Assembly (NCBI GenBank): GCA_918026815.1 | Contig: CAKJVC010000065.1 | Coordinates: 62,001 to 126,000 of the forward strand | From: Chalara sp. BL73 | Lineage: Eukaryota; Ascomycota; Leotiomycetes; Helotiales | Reading direction: 5' to 3' | Length of the DNA: 64,000 nt | In this document: piece by piece, positions 1 through 11,308 of the stretch | Numbering within the stretch: the stretch's first letter is position 1 | Layout of the letters: each line of letters starts with the position of its first letter | Made by a program: the position numbers and the translations under genes | The notes under the pieces: model-generated | Told to the model about the DNA's origin: nothing | Seen by the model: the letters and a program-made list of their open reading frames with translations, nothing else | Database searches by the model: none

Positions 1-653
1 TGAGGATATGCCCCTTCCTGGGTCATGTGACGGTGTCACATGACCTGTCCCCATTCAATAGCTAATCTACGTACAAACAGTAATCTGAACACTTGGACTG
101 ATACAGCTCAGGGCTATGGGAAAGCAATAATTCGCGTACCTGGAGAGTGAAAAATTCATCTACCCCTATTTAAGCAAACGAAGCACAAGCCCAGTACGTA
201 TACAAAATAAGCAACAGCACCATTAAACCTCCTTCCTCCCCTTTTCCCAGTAGTTAAAAACTCCCACGTTCTCATCCAGCAGCACAGTAGAACCCCCCAC
301 AAATCACCTACTACCCTCCACACATCCGCATCGAAAGTTCCAGCACTGTGTCCATCCATGCTGACCTGTAAGCGCGGCGCTCGCAGTAAACAAAAATTTC
401 ATATTTTCTCACAAAGGAAGCGGAAGATAGCAGCACAGGCAGTATTGGCTACTAGTATGGCATTGTCTCCTACGTATATTAGAGGCCACGACCAGAATGC
501 TAGGGCTTGGGGAATCCACTAATATGGCAATTCTCTCTTCTCTTCTCTCTCGCTTTCTCTCTTTCCCTCTCTCTTACGTATATCACACGAGCTGTCGATA
601 TATACCTGTGGGAACACCCGGGTCGTAGTAATTACTTATGCTTTAACCTGAGG
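1..653. other. No recognisable gene
   Basis: This stretch has no coding pattern that I can support. The only longish minus-strand frame (156-359) has no domain or splice context. It holds a CT-rich simple tract near 531-574 and otherwise unassigned sequence. Confidence 0.5.
531..574. repeat. CT-rich low-complexity tract
   Basis: A run of CTCTT/CTTTCTCT units forms a pyrimidine-rich microsatellite-like stretch. No function is implied. Confidence 0.7.
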
Positions 654-935
654 GCATGTAGCACCGCGATCTCTGCGCAGTGCTAGTATGCTCGTTGTAG
701 GTGATTGACTTGTTCTTGATTCATTCATTTTTTTTTAACTATTTTACGTTTGGCGGGTGCATAGCAAATGCTACATGGCCCCCTAGGCTCTGAAACCGAA
801 AAAAAGGACGCCAAAGGATAGGCCTCTGATATGGTACTGTAGCAAATAGAGGGCAGCAGGAGGGATTGAAATATAACAGGTAAAGATACGGAACTAGCGC
901 TGTAGTTGCAACAGTGATGCATTACTATCCAAAGT
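654..935. repeat. Fragments of three dispersed repeats
   Basis: Bases 654-722 match the inner part of LTR family B (seen whole at 21367-21589). Bases 740-836 match a repeat seen again near 44150-44280, including a shared ACATGGCCCCCTA core. Bases 839-935 match the start of LTR family D (seen whole at 12535-12889). All are truncated, so this is a junkyard of older insertions. Confidence 0.55.
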
Positions 936-2260
936 ATCACATCGCAAAACAAAAGTCGCGTCGCACAGCGTGCATTGATGCGAGTGGAATTCTATCTAAG
1001 TGATATAACTATTTTAAAGGATATATCTATCCGATGGACAGCCTTCGATGTTATCCTCTCATGAGAATAATCACCGTGCTTAGTATACCGAGCCTGAGTC
1101 AAGCCACGAGCATGCCACGAGCATGACACAAGCCACGGCTTAGGCGATCAGCCACGGCATAGCCCTACAGCAGACAGCCCCGAGATCATTCAGCATCGCG
1201 CTTCATAGCCTCTTGAATCCAGCCCGACCTCTTTCCCCCAATCTTCTTTAGTTCTTCATCCGGCAGCTCGTTGAGCTGAAGGTAAATATAAGGATTCGGC
1301 ACGTTGCGACCCTTCTTGAACCCAGGACGCGCGAGGAGCCTGTACATCTACTTCTTGACGTGAAATAACTCATCAATCTGGGATAGACCACTATACTCTG
1401 CAGCGCGCTTTAATTTGGTCCTTTTTGCATATAGACACCGTCGAGTGTGGTTTTGGGGGGGGGAAGAGGGAAAGGGCGAAAGACCTACTGCCCATAGCCA
1501 AATAGCAATGTCGGCGATAGTGAAATAATCACTTACGAAGTATCCGGAAAGATTCTTAGCGAATGCCTTGTTTATAGTGCGATAAAGGCGGCGTGTTTCG
1601 TTGACGTAGCGTTTCAAGGCGTATAGATAGTCGCCGAAAGCGGACACTGTAATTCAACCCAAGTCAGTAAAATCTTTTTCTTTTTCCATCGCTGTAGCAC
1701 AGCTAAAATATACTCTCAAAGTAGTTTGCCTGGCTTTGCATAAAGCCGAGGCCGCCCACCTGCCAAAAGAGCTATTAATGTCACGGCCCTGGCCTTCTCT
1801 GGAGCTCGCCACCGGACACCCCAGAGCTCGGGCGGAGCTCACTACCGGATGCCCCAGAGCTCAGACAGAGCACAGCACTAGACACCCCAGGGCTCGGACG
1901 GAGCACAGCACTGGACACCGCAAAGCTCGCCTATCCTGGCCTCCGGCCAGTTCCTGTATATAGAGCCCTGCTCTCCTTCCCTTCTTCTGTCCGTAGCTTG
2001 TTCTCTTAGCTATAACAATTGATAGTTGTTTACACCTCTGAGTCCTTCTATCTAGATCCACGGATCGAGATCCCTATTCAGCTTGAGTTGTTACAATCTG
2101 AAGCTGTGGTAAAATCGTACGTTGTATTTCAAGCTTAATTTCTCGAAAGCAATAAAAATCTTAAAAGAATTAAGAGTGCTTTCGCAGTAAAGCGTAATGT
2201 TGTGCTTCTTTGTGCTTATAGTAAGCGAAAGTAAGTGTAAGGTGCTGGAGTAGGGTGGCA
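934..2260 (-). pseudogene. Mutated copy of the glutathione S-transferase block
   Basis: This block is a second copy of 7248-8545, which carries the intact GST gene. The reading region is about 2219 down to 1186. The start codon is ATA instead of ATG. Side by side with the intact copy, the differences are overwhelmingly G-to-A and C-to-T on this strand (for example the segment near 2110-2190). Exon 2 and its flanks are missing and LTR A1 (1779-2095) sits in their place. The exon encoding the VNETRRLYRT motif survives but is interrupted downstream. Gene death by RIP plus insertion or deletion is the simplest reading. Confidence 0.8.
1779..2095 (+). mobile_element. Solo LTR-like element, family A (copy A1)
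   Basis: It begins TGTCACGGCCCTGGCC and ends GTTACA, so it has TG...CA termini. It has a TATA-like TGTATATAGAG inside. It replaces about 340 bp of the GST copy and has no matching target duplication, so it arrived with a deletion or by recombination. Other copies lie at 3402-3841, 15934-16223, 16259-16514 (reverse) and 44386-44665. Confidence 0.7.
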
Positions 2261-2353
2261 CAAGTCAACTGCAATTGATACGAAGACTAATCTCTACCTT
2301 CTCTACTACGTCCCGAGTCCCCTACTTATACCCTCCGAACCCCTGGCGACTCC

Positions 2354-2681
2354 TGTAACAAATAGAGGGCAACAGGAGGGATTGCAATATAACAGGTAAG
2401 ACACGTGACTGCAGTAGAATAGTGATGTATTGATATCAAAAGTATGCTGGTCCGTCTAGCAGATAAACTCAAGCTTGCCTTTCCCCAGGAAGCTCTAGCT
2501 GTTCCTTATATCCTTTCAACTGTGCTGTAGCTGTCAGCCTGTGGCTGCTGTAGCTGTATGCTTGTGGCTGGCCATGGGCGGAGCGTGCCGCTTGCGGCCC
2601 TGAAAGTACTACAGCTGGAAAGCCTTTGGCTGGCCGTTAGGCTGTCATGATAGCCGTCTCTAACCGGCTCTGGCTGTTACA
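2354..2681 (-). mobile_element. Solo LTR-like element, family D (reverse)
   Basis: It runs from TGTAACAAATAGAGGGC to GGCTCTGGCTGTTACA and is the reverse complement of the family D copy at 12535-12889. I see no target-site duplication at this copy. Confidence 0.7.
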
Positions 2682-2689
2682 ATTATGGA

Positions 2690-3395
2690 GCTGTCGAGCT
2701 TTATTTAAGTCTTCTTAAGCAAGCTTAGGGTGTACTGGGTGCGAAGTTGCTACATAGCTAAGAGGGTAGTTATGGGTGTTATATTGAGCTCCTTCCCGAT
2801 GTCGAACTTCCTATTGTAACTCAGCTTTTTCTATTGCTTTAATCGAGAATTGACATCCTATTTTACGGGTGCTTGCTTATCGTTTACGGGCGTAACTGGT
2901 CCTGCGAATTATTTTCTGGCGGAGGCTGTCCACTACGGTCGCATTCGTAAACTAATTTCTTCCGTAAACAGCTGCCAACTGTGTTTGATCGACCAATCCG
3001 AAATCCGTAATAATATTTTGCTGCCCAAGCTTGTATTGATTGGTACAACGGTTCTTGAGAGTTATATATAGCTTCCGGCGGTAGTGGCATTAAAGGCTCT
3101 AGAATAGGAAGCAAGAACGGTGTTGGAGATGTCAACACTCTTGTAGAAGGAGATATCGACATTGATAATTGGCTATCCATTGTTGTAGAGTAAAAAGTGA
3201 GATTGTGAAAAAGAATCAGTTAGTTTACGGGTCCGTAACGTCTCTACAGGTGCTCTACTGTTCTCGTTAGGCCTGGTGCGGGTACGCGTTGTGTTTAGTC
3301 AGAAAACTTATTCCTACCCCCGGGGGTAGGTGTACCAAAACCCTCAGCTACTCCTGGATTCTCAAATCCTAACCGACAAGCTATGCTGGAGAGAG
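2690..3395 (+). repeat. Dispersed 0.7-kb repeat R (copy 1)
   Basis: This segment is alignable by eye with 45500-46195: a shared AAGCTTG...GTGTACT stretch, a shared GTAGAAGG...AATTGGCTATCCAT stretch, and an identical GGATTCTCAAATCCTAAC near the end. It contains at least six CCGTAA/TTACGG hexamers, the same motif that crowds the Helitron at 53.4-59.6 kb. It is probably a decayed non-autonomous element. I see no terminal repeats. Confidence 0.5.
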
Positions 3396-3401
3396 GGGTA
3401 A

Positions 3402-3841
3402 TGTCACGGCCTACCTCGCTTAGAGCCCCTGACACTACAGGGCTCGCTTACACTGGGACCTGGAAGTCTCCTGTATATAAAGCACTGCTTTCCTTTCTTT
3501 CTGTTTGTATCACTCTCTGTGATACTTCTTCGTATGACTTGCAATTGCTTAAGTCGGTTACCTACGGGGCACGTAGCACCGCGATCTTAGCGCAGTGCTA
3601 TATATGCTCGTTGCAGGTGGTTGACTTGTTCTTGAATTGTTTTAAGTGCTAATCTACGTACGAGAGCTATAATACATCCATGTGGTCCGTGCGTCGCGTA
3701 GTGTGCTATTCACTCATACCAACACTTTCTTCTGTCTGTAGCTTCTTCTTTTCGTTATAACAATTGATAGACGTTCATACTTTTAAGTCCCTCTTCCTGA
3801 GACCTACGGATCGAGATCCCTGCTCGCCTTGAGTTATTACA
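3402..3841 (+). mobile_element. Solo LTR-like element, family A (copy A2), interrupted
   Basis: It starts TGTCACGGCC and ends GAGTTATTACA. A family B LTR is inserted at 3502-3724. The flanks share GTAA only, so the target duplication is uncertain. Confidence 0.7.
3502..3724 (+). mobile_element. Solo LTR-like element, family B, nested in A2
   Basis: It is 223 bp, starts TGTTTGTATCACTCT and ends CATACCAACA. It is flanked by a perfect 5-bp duplication CTTTC (3497-3501 and 3725-3729). The length equals that of the copies at 21367-21589 and 63264-63486. The TG...CA ends and 5-bp target duplication fit an LTR integrase. Confidence 0.9.
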
Positions 3842-3874
3842 GTAACAGCTTTTGCAAGCCTGTATCTCTATCAC

Positions 3875-4298
3875 TGTCACGATCCCAGTACAGGCGCCAG
3901 TGACAGCTGTTTGTAAGGTATCTTAATACGAAGATTCTAAATTAAAGAGAAAAGGTGTAACTACTGCTGGAACTGCCCTCATATAACCATGGTCAGTGTC
4001 ACGATCACAATCCTATGAGCCTGTTGGGGCGTATGATAGGTGCTTCAATACGAGAATACTAAACTAAGGAGGAAAGGTGTAGCTGTTGCTGTGGCATCCC
4101 TAATATCAAGACCATGACCACGTGACCACCATAGGCGAGCTGGTAAGCGAACCAATGGGCGTCTGGTGCGATATTGAGGAGCGTGACAGTCAGTTCCAGG
4201 GTCCTAGTTAGGCGAACCAATGAGCGTTCGCAGCTGTGGCGCGGCATCTGGCAGTGAATACCAGATGCGCTGTGCACGTGATCTCTAGGACCGTGACA
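3875..4298 (+). mobile_element. Solo LTR-like element, family F, interrupted
   Basis: It starts TGTCACGATCCCAG and ends GGACCGTGACA. It is split by a family E element at 3997-4188. An uninterrupted reverse copy lies at 13080-13305. The flanks are ATCAC and ATCAT, one mismatch. Confidence 0.75.
3997..4188 (+). mobile_element. Solo LTR-like element, family E, nested in F
   Basis: It is 192 bp, starts TGTCACGATCAC and ends GAGCGTGACA, with a perfect 5-bp duplication GTCAG on both sides. A reverse copy of the same length is at 52886-53077. Confidence 0.9.
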
Positions 4299-4547
4299 AT
4301 CATCGCGATACACTCACAGATCCTCTAATTGATTCCCTGTCTAATAGACCCTATTTCTGACAACTCTTCCATTGATTCAGGACCTACAACATCCCTTTTA
4401 CGTGACTAACATACTATCACTTTCTTTTACTTATTTGCAGTTAATTCGGCCTTCAGCCTTTTGTTATCAAAACAAACGACATATACTATTTTCTCGAACA
4501 TTTCACTTCTACCTATTTACAATTAATTCAAAAGACTATTTTTAAAC

Positions 4548-5435
4548 ATGAACCCATTACATCAGCCTCTTATTGAGCTTAACTGCAGTTTAAGACCAGG
4601 ATCTCACGAAGTCTTCGATAACAGCACGATTAAGATTTATTGGGCTTCTTTTGTATATTCCGAACTTGGACGCTTAACGCTCGATTCTGAGAACTATTCG
4701 AGTGGACCTGAATCTGGCCGGCTTGGAAATAACCCAGTGCACGAGACACCTTTTATTGCACGTCTTCTTCGTCATTTTTCTCGAGCAACGTGCTTTTGGG
4801 GTCAGAAGAATACGTGGATATGGCGCGATTTTATAGTGTAAGTAATTAAAACTCGTAAAACAGTAATCTTGCTAAAATCAAGTAGCTTTACCGAGATTGC
4901 CAGAACTGGAAATCGTCACGAAATAATCAAAGATCTAGCGACAAAATATGATTCTGAAGCAGCTGAGAAAAATATTCTAGCGCCTGAAATGTTGCTAGAT
5001 GATTTGGTCAGAGAATCTTCGGATTTTAGGATTTATTTATTCTGGCGGTGCTGGACCGGTCGCTCTGTTAAGGATATGCCGGATCCTCGCGATGCGCAAA
5101 ACAGTATAATAAGGTCACAACTTGCATGGGCTTATGGTACTCAAGCTTGTGATAATTTAACGCAGCTTGTCAAAAAAGCAAAAGCGGAAAAAGAACAAAA
5201 CATCAACGCTACTTTAGGGATAAAGATCCAAACCGGGCCGCCCCAATATCATCCGTTAGGGAACTTGAAGCCGTTCCTGCTTAACAAGCTCCAATATCGT
5301 CTTAATCCTAATTTGGCTTTTTTCCCTTCGCTGTCAGGTAATGGAACTTCGGTATACACTAATGGAAGAATAAGCGTCAGCTTTCCTGATCAAGATTATA
5401 ACGAATGGCTGATGGCTCAAAGGGTACTTGTTTAA
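4548..5435 (+). CDS. Unknown two-exon protein, about 280 residues
   Basis: I do not recognise the family. Two open frames in the same register join across a short intron: exon 1 is 4548-4837, then GTAAGT at 4838, with the acceptor at 4882 or 4885. Both acceptors keep the frame, giving 280 or 279 residues. The protein is soluble-looking, with no signal peptide or membrane segment, and has Trp-rich stretches (KNTWIWRDF, YLFWRCWTGR) and a Lys/Glu-rich helix near the middle. The start is the first ATG after an AT-rich leader. The gene sits between solo LTRs, so it could be accessory or a relic. The intact frame over both exons argues that it was recently functional. Confidence 0.55.
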
Positions 5436-5492
5436 ACAAATTTGATTATTTATAATCACCTAGCTTTTTTTTTTTTTTTTTCAATTCATTGC

Positions 5493-5716
5493 TGTTTGTA
5501 TCATTTCCTGTGATACTTCTTCGTATTGATGACTTGCAATTGCTTAAGTCGGTTGCCCACGGCGCACGTAGCACCGCGATCTCAGCACAGTGCTATATAT
5601 GCTTGTTGCAGGTGGTTGACTTGTTCTTGATTCATTCTAAGTGCTAATCTACGTATAAGAGCTATAATACATCCACGTGGTCCGTGTGTCGCGGGTGCTA
5701 TTCACTCGCACCAACA
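5493..5716 (+). mobile_element. Solo LTR-like element, family B (copy B3)
   Basis: It starts TGTTTGTATCATTTCC and ends CACCAACA, 224 bp. It is more diverged than the 3502 copy and has no clear target duplication. A poly-T run of about 18 bases precedes it. Confidence 0.75.
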
Positions 5717-5799
5717 ATGAGTGAAAGGGATTCCATTATTCTCCCGGCCGTATCGCCCAAAAACACCCCATCAAAGCCTAGCCTCAGTGTCAATAACAC

Positions 5800-6061
5800 T
5801 CCCTTTCGACGATTTTTCGTGATCGCGACGCTTCGACTTTTGAATCATATTCTGCCCCGCCACAACCCCGTTCTTATGCTTTCGAAGAACCTTTGCATCA
5901 AAGTTGGGACTTTGAAACAACCCGCCAAAGCAGCAACGATGCAATTTGTCGGCAAGCACACCTCGATTCCCGTTCCCAAAGTGCACTGCGCCTTTGAACG
6001 GAAAGGATACAAGTATATATTGATAAGGAGGGTGCAAAGACATATCTTAAGAGACAACTAG
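5800..6061 (+). pseudogene. APH-type phosphotransferase, N-terminal fragment
   Basis: The frame encodes AATMQFVGKHTSIPVPKVHC followed by AFERKGYKYI. This is the conserved N-lobe segment of fungal aminoglycoside-phosphotransferase/choline-kinase-like proteins, the region around the ATP-binding lysine. It stops soon after, and no HGD catalytic loop follows in the next kilobase. It is a truncated relic next to an LTR. Longer APH-type genes occur at 13649-14833 and 51685-52512. Confidence 0.65.
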
Positions 6062-7247
6062 CTAGAACGAAGTGCAGAATCCAAGGAGAAAATACTAGCA
6101 CAGATTAAGAACATTGTCGACCAGATGCGGCGCATTTCTTTTCTTTCGGGCCAAGGCATATAGAACGTCATAGGCGGTCCATTGCTTGATGGACGACTTC
6201 TCGTGGTTTTCAGACTAGAGTGCTCTGATGATCAAATTAGATGCTACCAAAGATGACCTAGGAGGGGTAGTCGAGCCAAATCCACGGGAAGCGGGTAGCA
6301 CGGCAGGGGGTGCATACTTAGGAATGCTTACCCTCGGCTCAGGTTAAAGCAGCGGCTGCTCACGTCCAAGCAGTAAAGCAGAACCAGCCCCCCAAAGAAG
6401 TTGAGTCTGAGTTTCGTGGTAGATTCATACCGTTTGAAAAAATTGGGATATTTGAAATGTGGATAATCCGCCATAACTGCCCGGCTTTGCCGCGCTATCT
6501 GGAGATATCCTCGCTGATATGATCCTCATGCGTTGTGCGTTCAACGATCATGTGGCGTGCCTGGTTTCGACGAGAGTGGGCATGCGCATGCAAGTGAGAG
6601 AGAGTATCAAGGAAGTGTGAGCGCTGCTGAGCGTATCCAGAAAGGAGTGAAGCGCGTGTGAGCAATGATAAATAGGAGGGATGGGATGCCTTGGAGAGTT
6701 GGGAATGAAAAAGAGAAGCCTACAAAACTCGAACGTAGTTACGCTGGGCGTATCCGCATCTGCGCCCCTTCCTTCATCCCCTATCAATTCTTGCAGGTGT
6801 ATCGAATTCTCTTAACATCTTCCTTGTGAATGCCGACGTAGAACAGCAATCACTAGCACACAAGTTATGACGCCTGTTAATGCGTTATAAACGTATTAAA
6901 GCTGCTTAGATACGGTGAGATATTGAAACATATACACTTAAAGCTGGGATTAGGTTGATGGAAGAAGAGGTATGTATCTGTGTGTTGGTGATGACGCTTT
7001 CCCTACGCATTCACCTCTCACCTCTTCAACTTCTTCTCTATTTCTCCGCGAGTTCCCTCTCCAATGACTGGCAAACATGTTAACTGAGGATGGCCGTGTC
7101 TAGAAAACCACCCTGCTTCAACGCCCACAGGTCCTACAGTACCTCGGCCAAATGGAAGACGATAGATTGTTCTGATCCGTCAGATGGTGCTGGCAAGAGC
7201 AATCTTCGTCTAGCGGGTGAAGGCCGAAATGCTACCAGCCAATACCT
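6062..7247. other. No recognisable gene
   Basis: Several short frames exist on both strands, but none shows a domain, consistent coding bias or plausible splicing. Confidence 0.45.
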
Positions 7248-7455
7248 TACTGTATCACATCGCAAAACAAAAGTCGCGTCGCACAGCGTGCATTGATGCG
7301 AGTAGAACCCTATCCAAATGATATAACTATTTTAAAGGGAACATCTATCCGATGGACAGCCTACGATGTTGCCCTCTCATGAGAATAATCCCCGTGCTTA
7401 GTATACCGAGCCCGAGTCAAGCCACGGACTAGCCGTACAGCAGATAGCCCTGAGA

Positions 7456-8513
7456 TCATTCAGCATCGCGCTTCATAGCCTCCTGAATCCAACCCGACCT
7501 CTCCCTCCCAATCTTCTTCAGTTCTTCATCCGGCAGCTCGTTGAGCTGAAGGTAAATATGAGGATTCGGCACGTTGCGACCCTTCTCGAACCCAGGACGC
7601 GCGAGGAGCCTGTACATCCACTCCTTGACGTGAGGGAACTCGTCAATCTGGGATAGACCACTATACTCTGCAGCGCGCTTTAATTAATCCCTTTTGCATA
7701 TAGACACCATCGAGCGTGTTTTTTGGTGGGGAAGGGGGGAGGGGCGAAAGACCTACTGTACGCGGTGGTCCAGGACCAAATAGCAATGTCGGCGATGGTG
7801 AGATGATCACCTACGAGGTATCCGGAGGGATTCTTGGCGAGTGCCTTGTCCATGGTGCGATAGAGGCGGCGTGTTTCGTTGACGTAGCGCTTCAAGGCGT
7901 ATGGATAGTCGCCGAACGCGGACACTGTAATTCAACCCAGGTCAGTGAACGCTTTTCTCCCTTCCATCGCCGTAGCACAGCTAGAACATACTCTCAAAGT
8001 GGTTTGCCTGGCCTTGCATAGGGCCGAGGCCGCCCACCTGCCAAAAGAGCTATCAGTGTCCCTGTTAGAAATGCCCCTCTTCAAATGAGGCGTGGGAATT
8101 TCGCCAATTTACCCAGCTTGTCATCTCCCAGTGCTCTTTGGTCCCATGAGGATACGAGATCTTGTGGTCCCCATCGTACCGGTCCACGAGATACTGCAAG
8201 ATGGCACCGCTTTCCCAGATTTTGAGCTGCTGGCCGTTCTCGTCCGTGTCGACGATAGCTGGGATGCGACCGTTGGGGTTGATGTCGAGGTACCACTGCT
8301 CTTTCTGCTCATGTTCAAAGAGCTTGATTGGGCGTACCTACATGCGGAACTATGTCAGGGATTTCTGCTCCTTTTTGTTTCTAGGGGGGATCTGGAGCTG
8401 TGGTGGGATCGTACGTTGTACTTCAAGCCTAATTCCTCGAGAGCAATGGAGATCTTGAGAGGATTGGGAGTGCCCTCGCAGTAGAGCGTAATGTTGTGCT
8501 TTTCTGTGCTCAT
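7456..8513 (-). CDS. Glutathione S-transferase, URE2-like, 253 residues
   Basis: Five exons splice cleanly: 8513-8415, 8337-8113, 8049-7992, 7924-7757 and 7667-7456. The joined frame has no stop and totals 253 residues. The N-terminal thioredoxin-like domain has EGTPNPLKISIALEELGLKY, then KLFEHEQKEQWYLDINPNGR and the WESGAILQYL glutathione-binding segment. The C-terminal helical domain has GPMQGQANHFE, KRYVNETRRLYR and LTIADIAIWSW. These are family motifs of fungal URE2-type GSTs, cytosolic enzymes that conjugate or reduce with glutathione. A duplicated copy at 934-2260 is heavily mutated, while this one is not. The first and last introns are my inference from phase and splice consensus. Confidence 0.85.
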
Positions 8514-9541
8514 GGTGGGCGAAGGTGAGTAGGCTGTTGGCGCAATATATGGGACGGAGTTAAAGCTGTGCAGCGTTCAAGTCGTGAGGAGGAAAACAAT
8601 AGTGAGATCGCAAGTCGTGATGAATCTGCTTTTCACGTTTTGACTCATCTTATTCACGGCGGTTCTTGACTCGTATTTATACTCATTGGATCCCTTATGG
8701 TCATGATTAGCTCGCAAGCTGAACAATCATGCGAACCGTATATAGGTGACAGTCCATTCTGCCCTGGGCCTAGGAATGAAGCGATTGCAAAAAGTTTCTC
8801 GGTTTCGACGTTGCCTCAACAGGATCATGGTATCACCAAAGCAGCTTAAGCAAACGGACTCCTTTTGCACGTTTCATCTACTATGTACCAATCAGAATGC
8901 CAAGGACTAGATCGGAATGCATACGACTGGGCCGCCGTGTAAGCCGTATCCGACGTCGACCGTGTAGCGTCAAGTCGCCGAAAAAGGTCAATGGTACATC
9001 AGAAATGGCAAGAATTGTCACGCGACTTGTAAGTGTATCAGAAATTGTAGTAGTGCAGGGGCAGCGATGGTGTCTAGTGATTGGCAGGAGATTATTGGCA
9101 TGATTATCAATCATTTTTCGCGCGCTCTGCTTGCGCTGTTGATTTGAAATCATTCGTGGATACCTGCGGTAAGCCGACTGGTTTTCCCCGGCTGATCCCA
9201 TGGATATGCCTTCGCCAATCGGTCGACTCATGCTCAACACATCAAAAAAAAAACAAAAAAAACGCAAAGGCTTCACGCAGTCCTGGACATATGATTCATT
9301 AAAAATTCGTTATTAACAGTGGTGATTTGTTCCTTAGCGTGGCGTATTTCTTGCTTCTCTCGTGACATTGATTATTATATCGATACTCAGTAAGTCCGGC
9401 TTTCAGCCACTGTATACCGCTTCCTGGGCCAATTCCTCGTACGGCATTTGCTAGCTGTCGTCTAACGAACGCCCTGCAATCCCACGTCACAAGTGATCCG
9501 TTCTCTATTTATCGCTACTTACGTCTTGACAACAATCAATA
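8514..9541. other. Divergent intergenic region
   Basis: This 1-kb gap separates two divergently transcribed genes, the GST (leftward) and the regulator-like gene (rightward), so it should hold both promoters. The frames inside it look random. Nothing else is recognised. Confidence 0.5.
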
Positions 9542-11308
9542 ATGGAGGGGCCCTCAAAGAAGAAGCGCTTCCTCTTCTTAAATGCCGATACTCGTAATCC
9601 TACTGCTCAACGTCGCACCCGCAGTAAGTCGCTCGACTCCAAGGTCCGTCGCCACCTCATGGTTGACATTGGCATGTCCCGAAGAAAGCAATCGGAAGCA
9701 CCTCAATTCGTCACCTTCGTATGGTCCCTGGCAGAAACGCCAGGGGCGCTGTCGAGTACTGGCCAAGGTGAGCATTCGACGAGTCGAGATGTCGACCACT
9801 TGCAAGTTCCTGCGAAGGATTTGGTCGTACCAGAGACTGCTGCGCAATATACTGCGCCATATACTGCGGCGCCGCCCATCTTACATGCATTATCCATCTT
9901 TGAGAAGGAATGGGGAGAGGATTGGTTTTCAGCCTATGGATTCACTTTAATCATGGTCGCAGGAAGGAACGCAATGGGCTCCAGTAAAGAATATCCAAGT
10001 CCCCCGCCAACTTCAATTCTCACCACTATTGCTAACATTCTGGGACACAGCTTGCTCGACAAACACCTTCTGGTTCCCTTTCGCCTTCAGAAAATCCGCC
10101 TTCCTTCATCACTACCAACAAATCTTCACTTCACCCAACGTCCTTATCCCACTATACCGCAAATCCGCCAGAGAGCTGCGATCCCTGGCGTTAGAACGCT
10201 CTTTAGAAACCGTTCAGTGCGTCCAGTCCAGGCTTTCCAGCTCTGATGCAAGCAACGCGACGTCTGATAGTGTACTCCATGCGGTGCTGGCACTGGTTTG
10301 CTACAATGTAAGCTCTACCTTAGGAGCCGTGGCGCTTAAGGAAAATGAGAAAAAGCCATGCAGCTGAAGTTTTGAGATTAGTTTACCAGTCTGGACTTTG
10401 ACCAGGCGATGATCCATGTGAAGGGCATGTGGATGGTGATTGCGGCAAGAGGTGGCATCTCTACCCTGGAGTCCAACCAGGACCTGATGCTCATGATTTC
10501 ATGGTATGGCTTGGCGACACCAATAGCCTCTGCTATTGCTGGGGATTTGTTACAAACACTAACAAATCACTTTAGGGTGGACATTACTGCAGCATTGCTC
10601 CACGACACCAAACCGCTGTTTCGATTATACGCTCCCATGACCAGCGCCAGCGTATTCCGTGACTCAGGCCTAGAAACGCTGCCTGCTCCGCTACTCAGCG
10701 TCATCAACGACGAAAACACACAGAATACGCGATTCATGAACGTCATGTCCAGTATTGGTGACCTGAACGCTCTCGCTGCACTTGTTCGATTCGAGTTGGC
10801 GATCAAAGGTAATGCCATCTGGGATGATGAAGAGCAGATGGGTTTCCTCATGAATCCAGTCACTCACCAGTTGCTGGATCAACCATTAAGATCCGAGCCA
10901 GTAACGCGTTGGGATATTATTTCGGAGGCGCTTCGGCTCGGCGCTATGATCTGGATCATACGAGTGAAGCGAAGGTGTCGCTCCTATCCCGGAACTGCTG
11001 AAGCACGTATCTCCACGTTGCTCAAGATGCTATCGAGCAAGTCTAATGCGGAACATGTCTGGAACAGTCCCGACCTACGCCTCGTCCGCCTTTGGCTTCT
11101 CGTTCTCTGCAGCATCAGTGAACCTAGTGATAAAGACCTCGCGACCTCGATGGAAATGATAGTCAGCGAGATGAAAGAGCCGTGGTCGATGTCGTGGGTT
11201 GAAATCATGGCAGATATCCGCCAGATGCCCTGGGTCGACATTTTTGAGCCTCCGTGTGCCAAGCTCCGGCAGCGGCTCCTGAAGGATTACCTGGGAACAC
11301 CAATTTGA
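9542..11308 (+). CDS. Fungal transcription-factor-domain protein without zinc cluster, 517 residues
   Basis: Four exons: 9542-9983, 10051-10307, 10382-10503 and 10576-11308. Phases agree at every junction and the joined frame is 517 residues. The N-terminus has FLNADTRNP and a basic VRRHLMVDIGMSRRK stretch, the pattern found in fungal proteins annotated as the tachykinin family. The middle and C-terminus match the helical fungal-specific TF domain (DUF3468 type): TNTFWFPFAF, MIHVKGMWMVIAARGGI and MISWVDITAALL after splicing. There is no Zn2Cys6 motif anywhere, so it either binds DNA through the basic N-terminus or acts as a partner of other regulators. A nuclear site is inferred. Confidence 0.8.

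Noticed and set aside
156..359. Minus-strand 67-codon frame near the window start
   Set aside because: It is short, has no recognised motif, and no neighbouring exon could be found.
1348..1647. Separate small gene with a GST-like motif
   Set aside because: It is one exon of the mutated GST copy. The same exon in the intact copy lies at 7757-7924.
1774..2100. Simple LTR insertion into the GST copy
   Set aside because: There is no target duplication and about 340 bp of GST is missing, so it is not a plain insertion.
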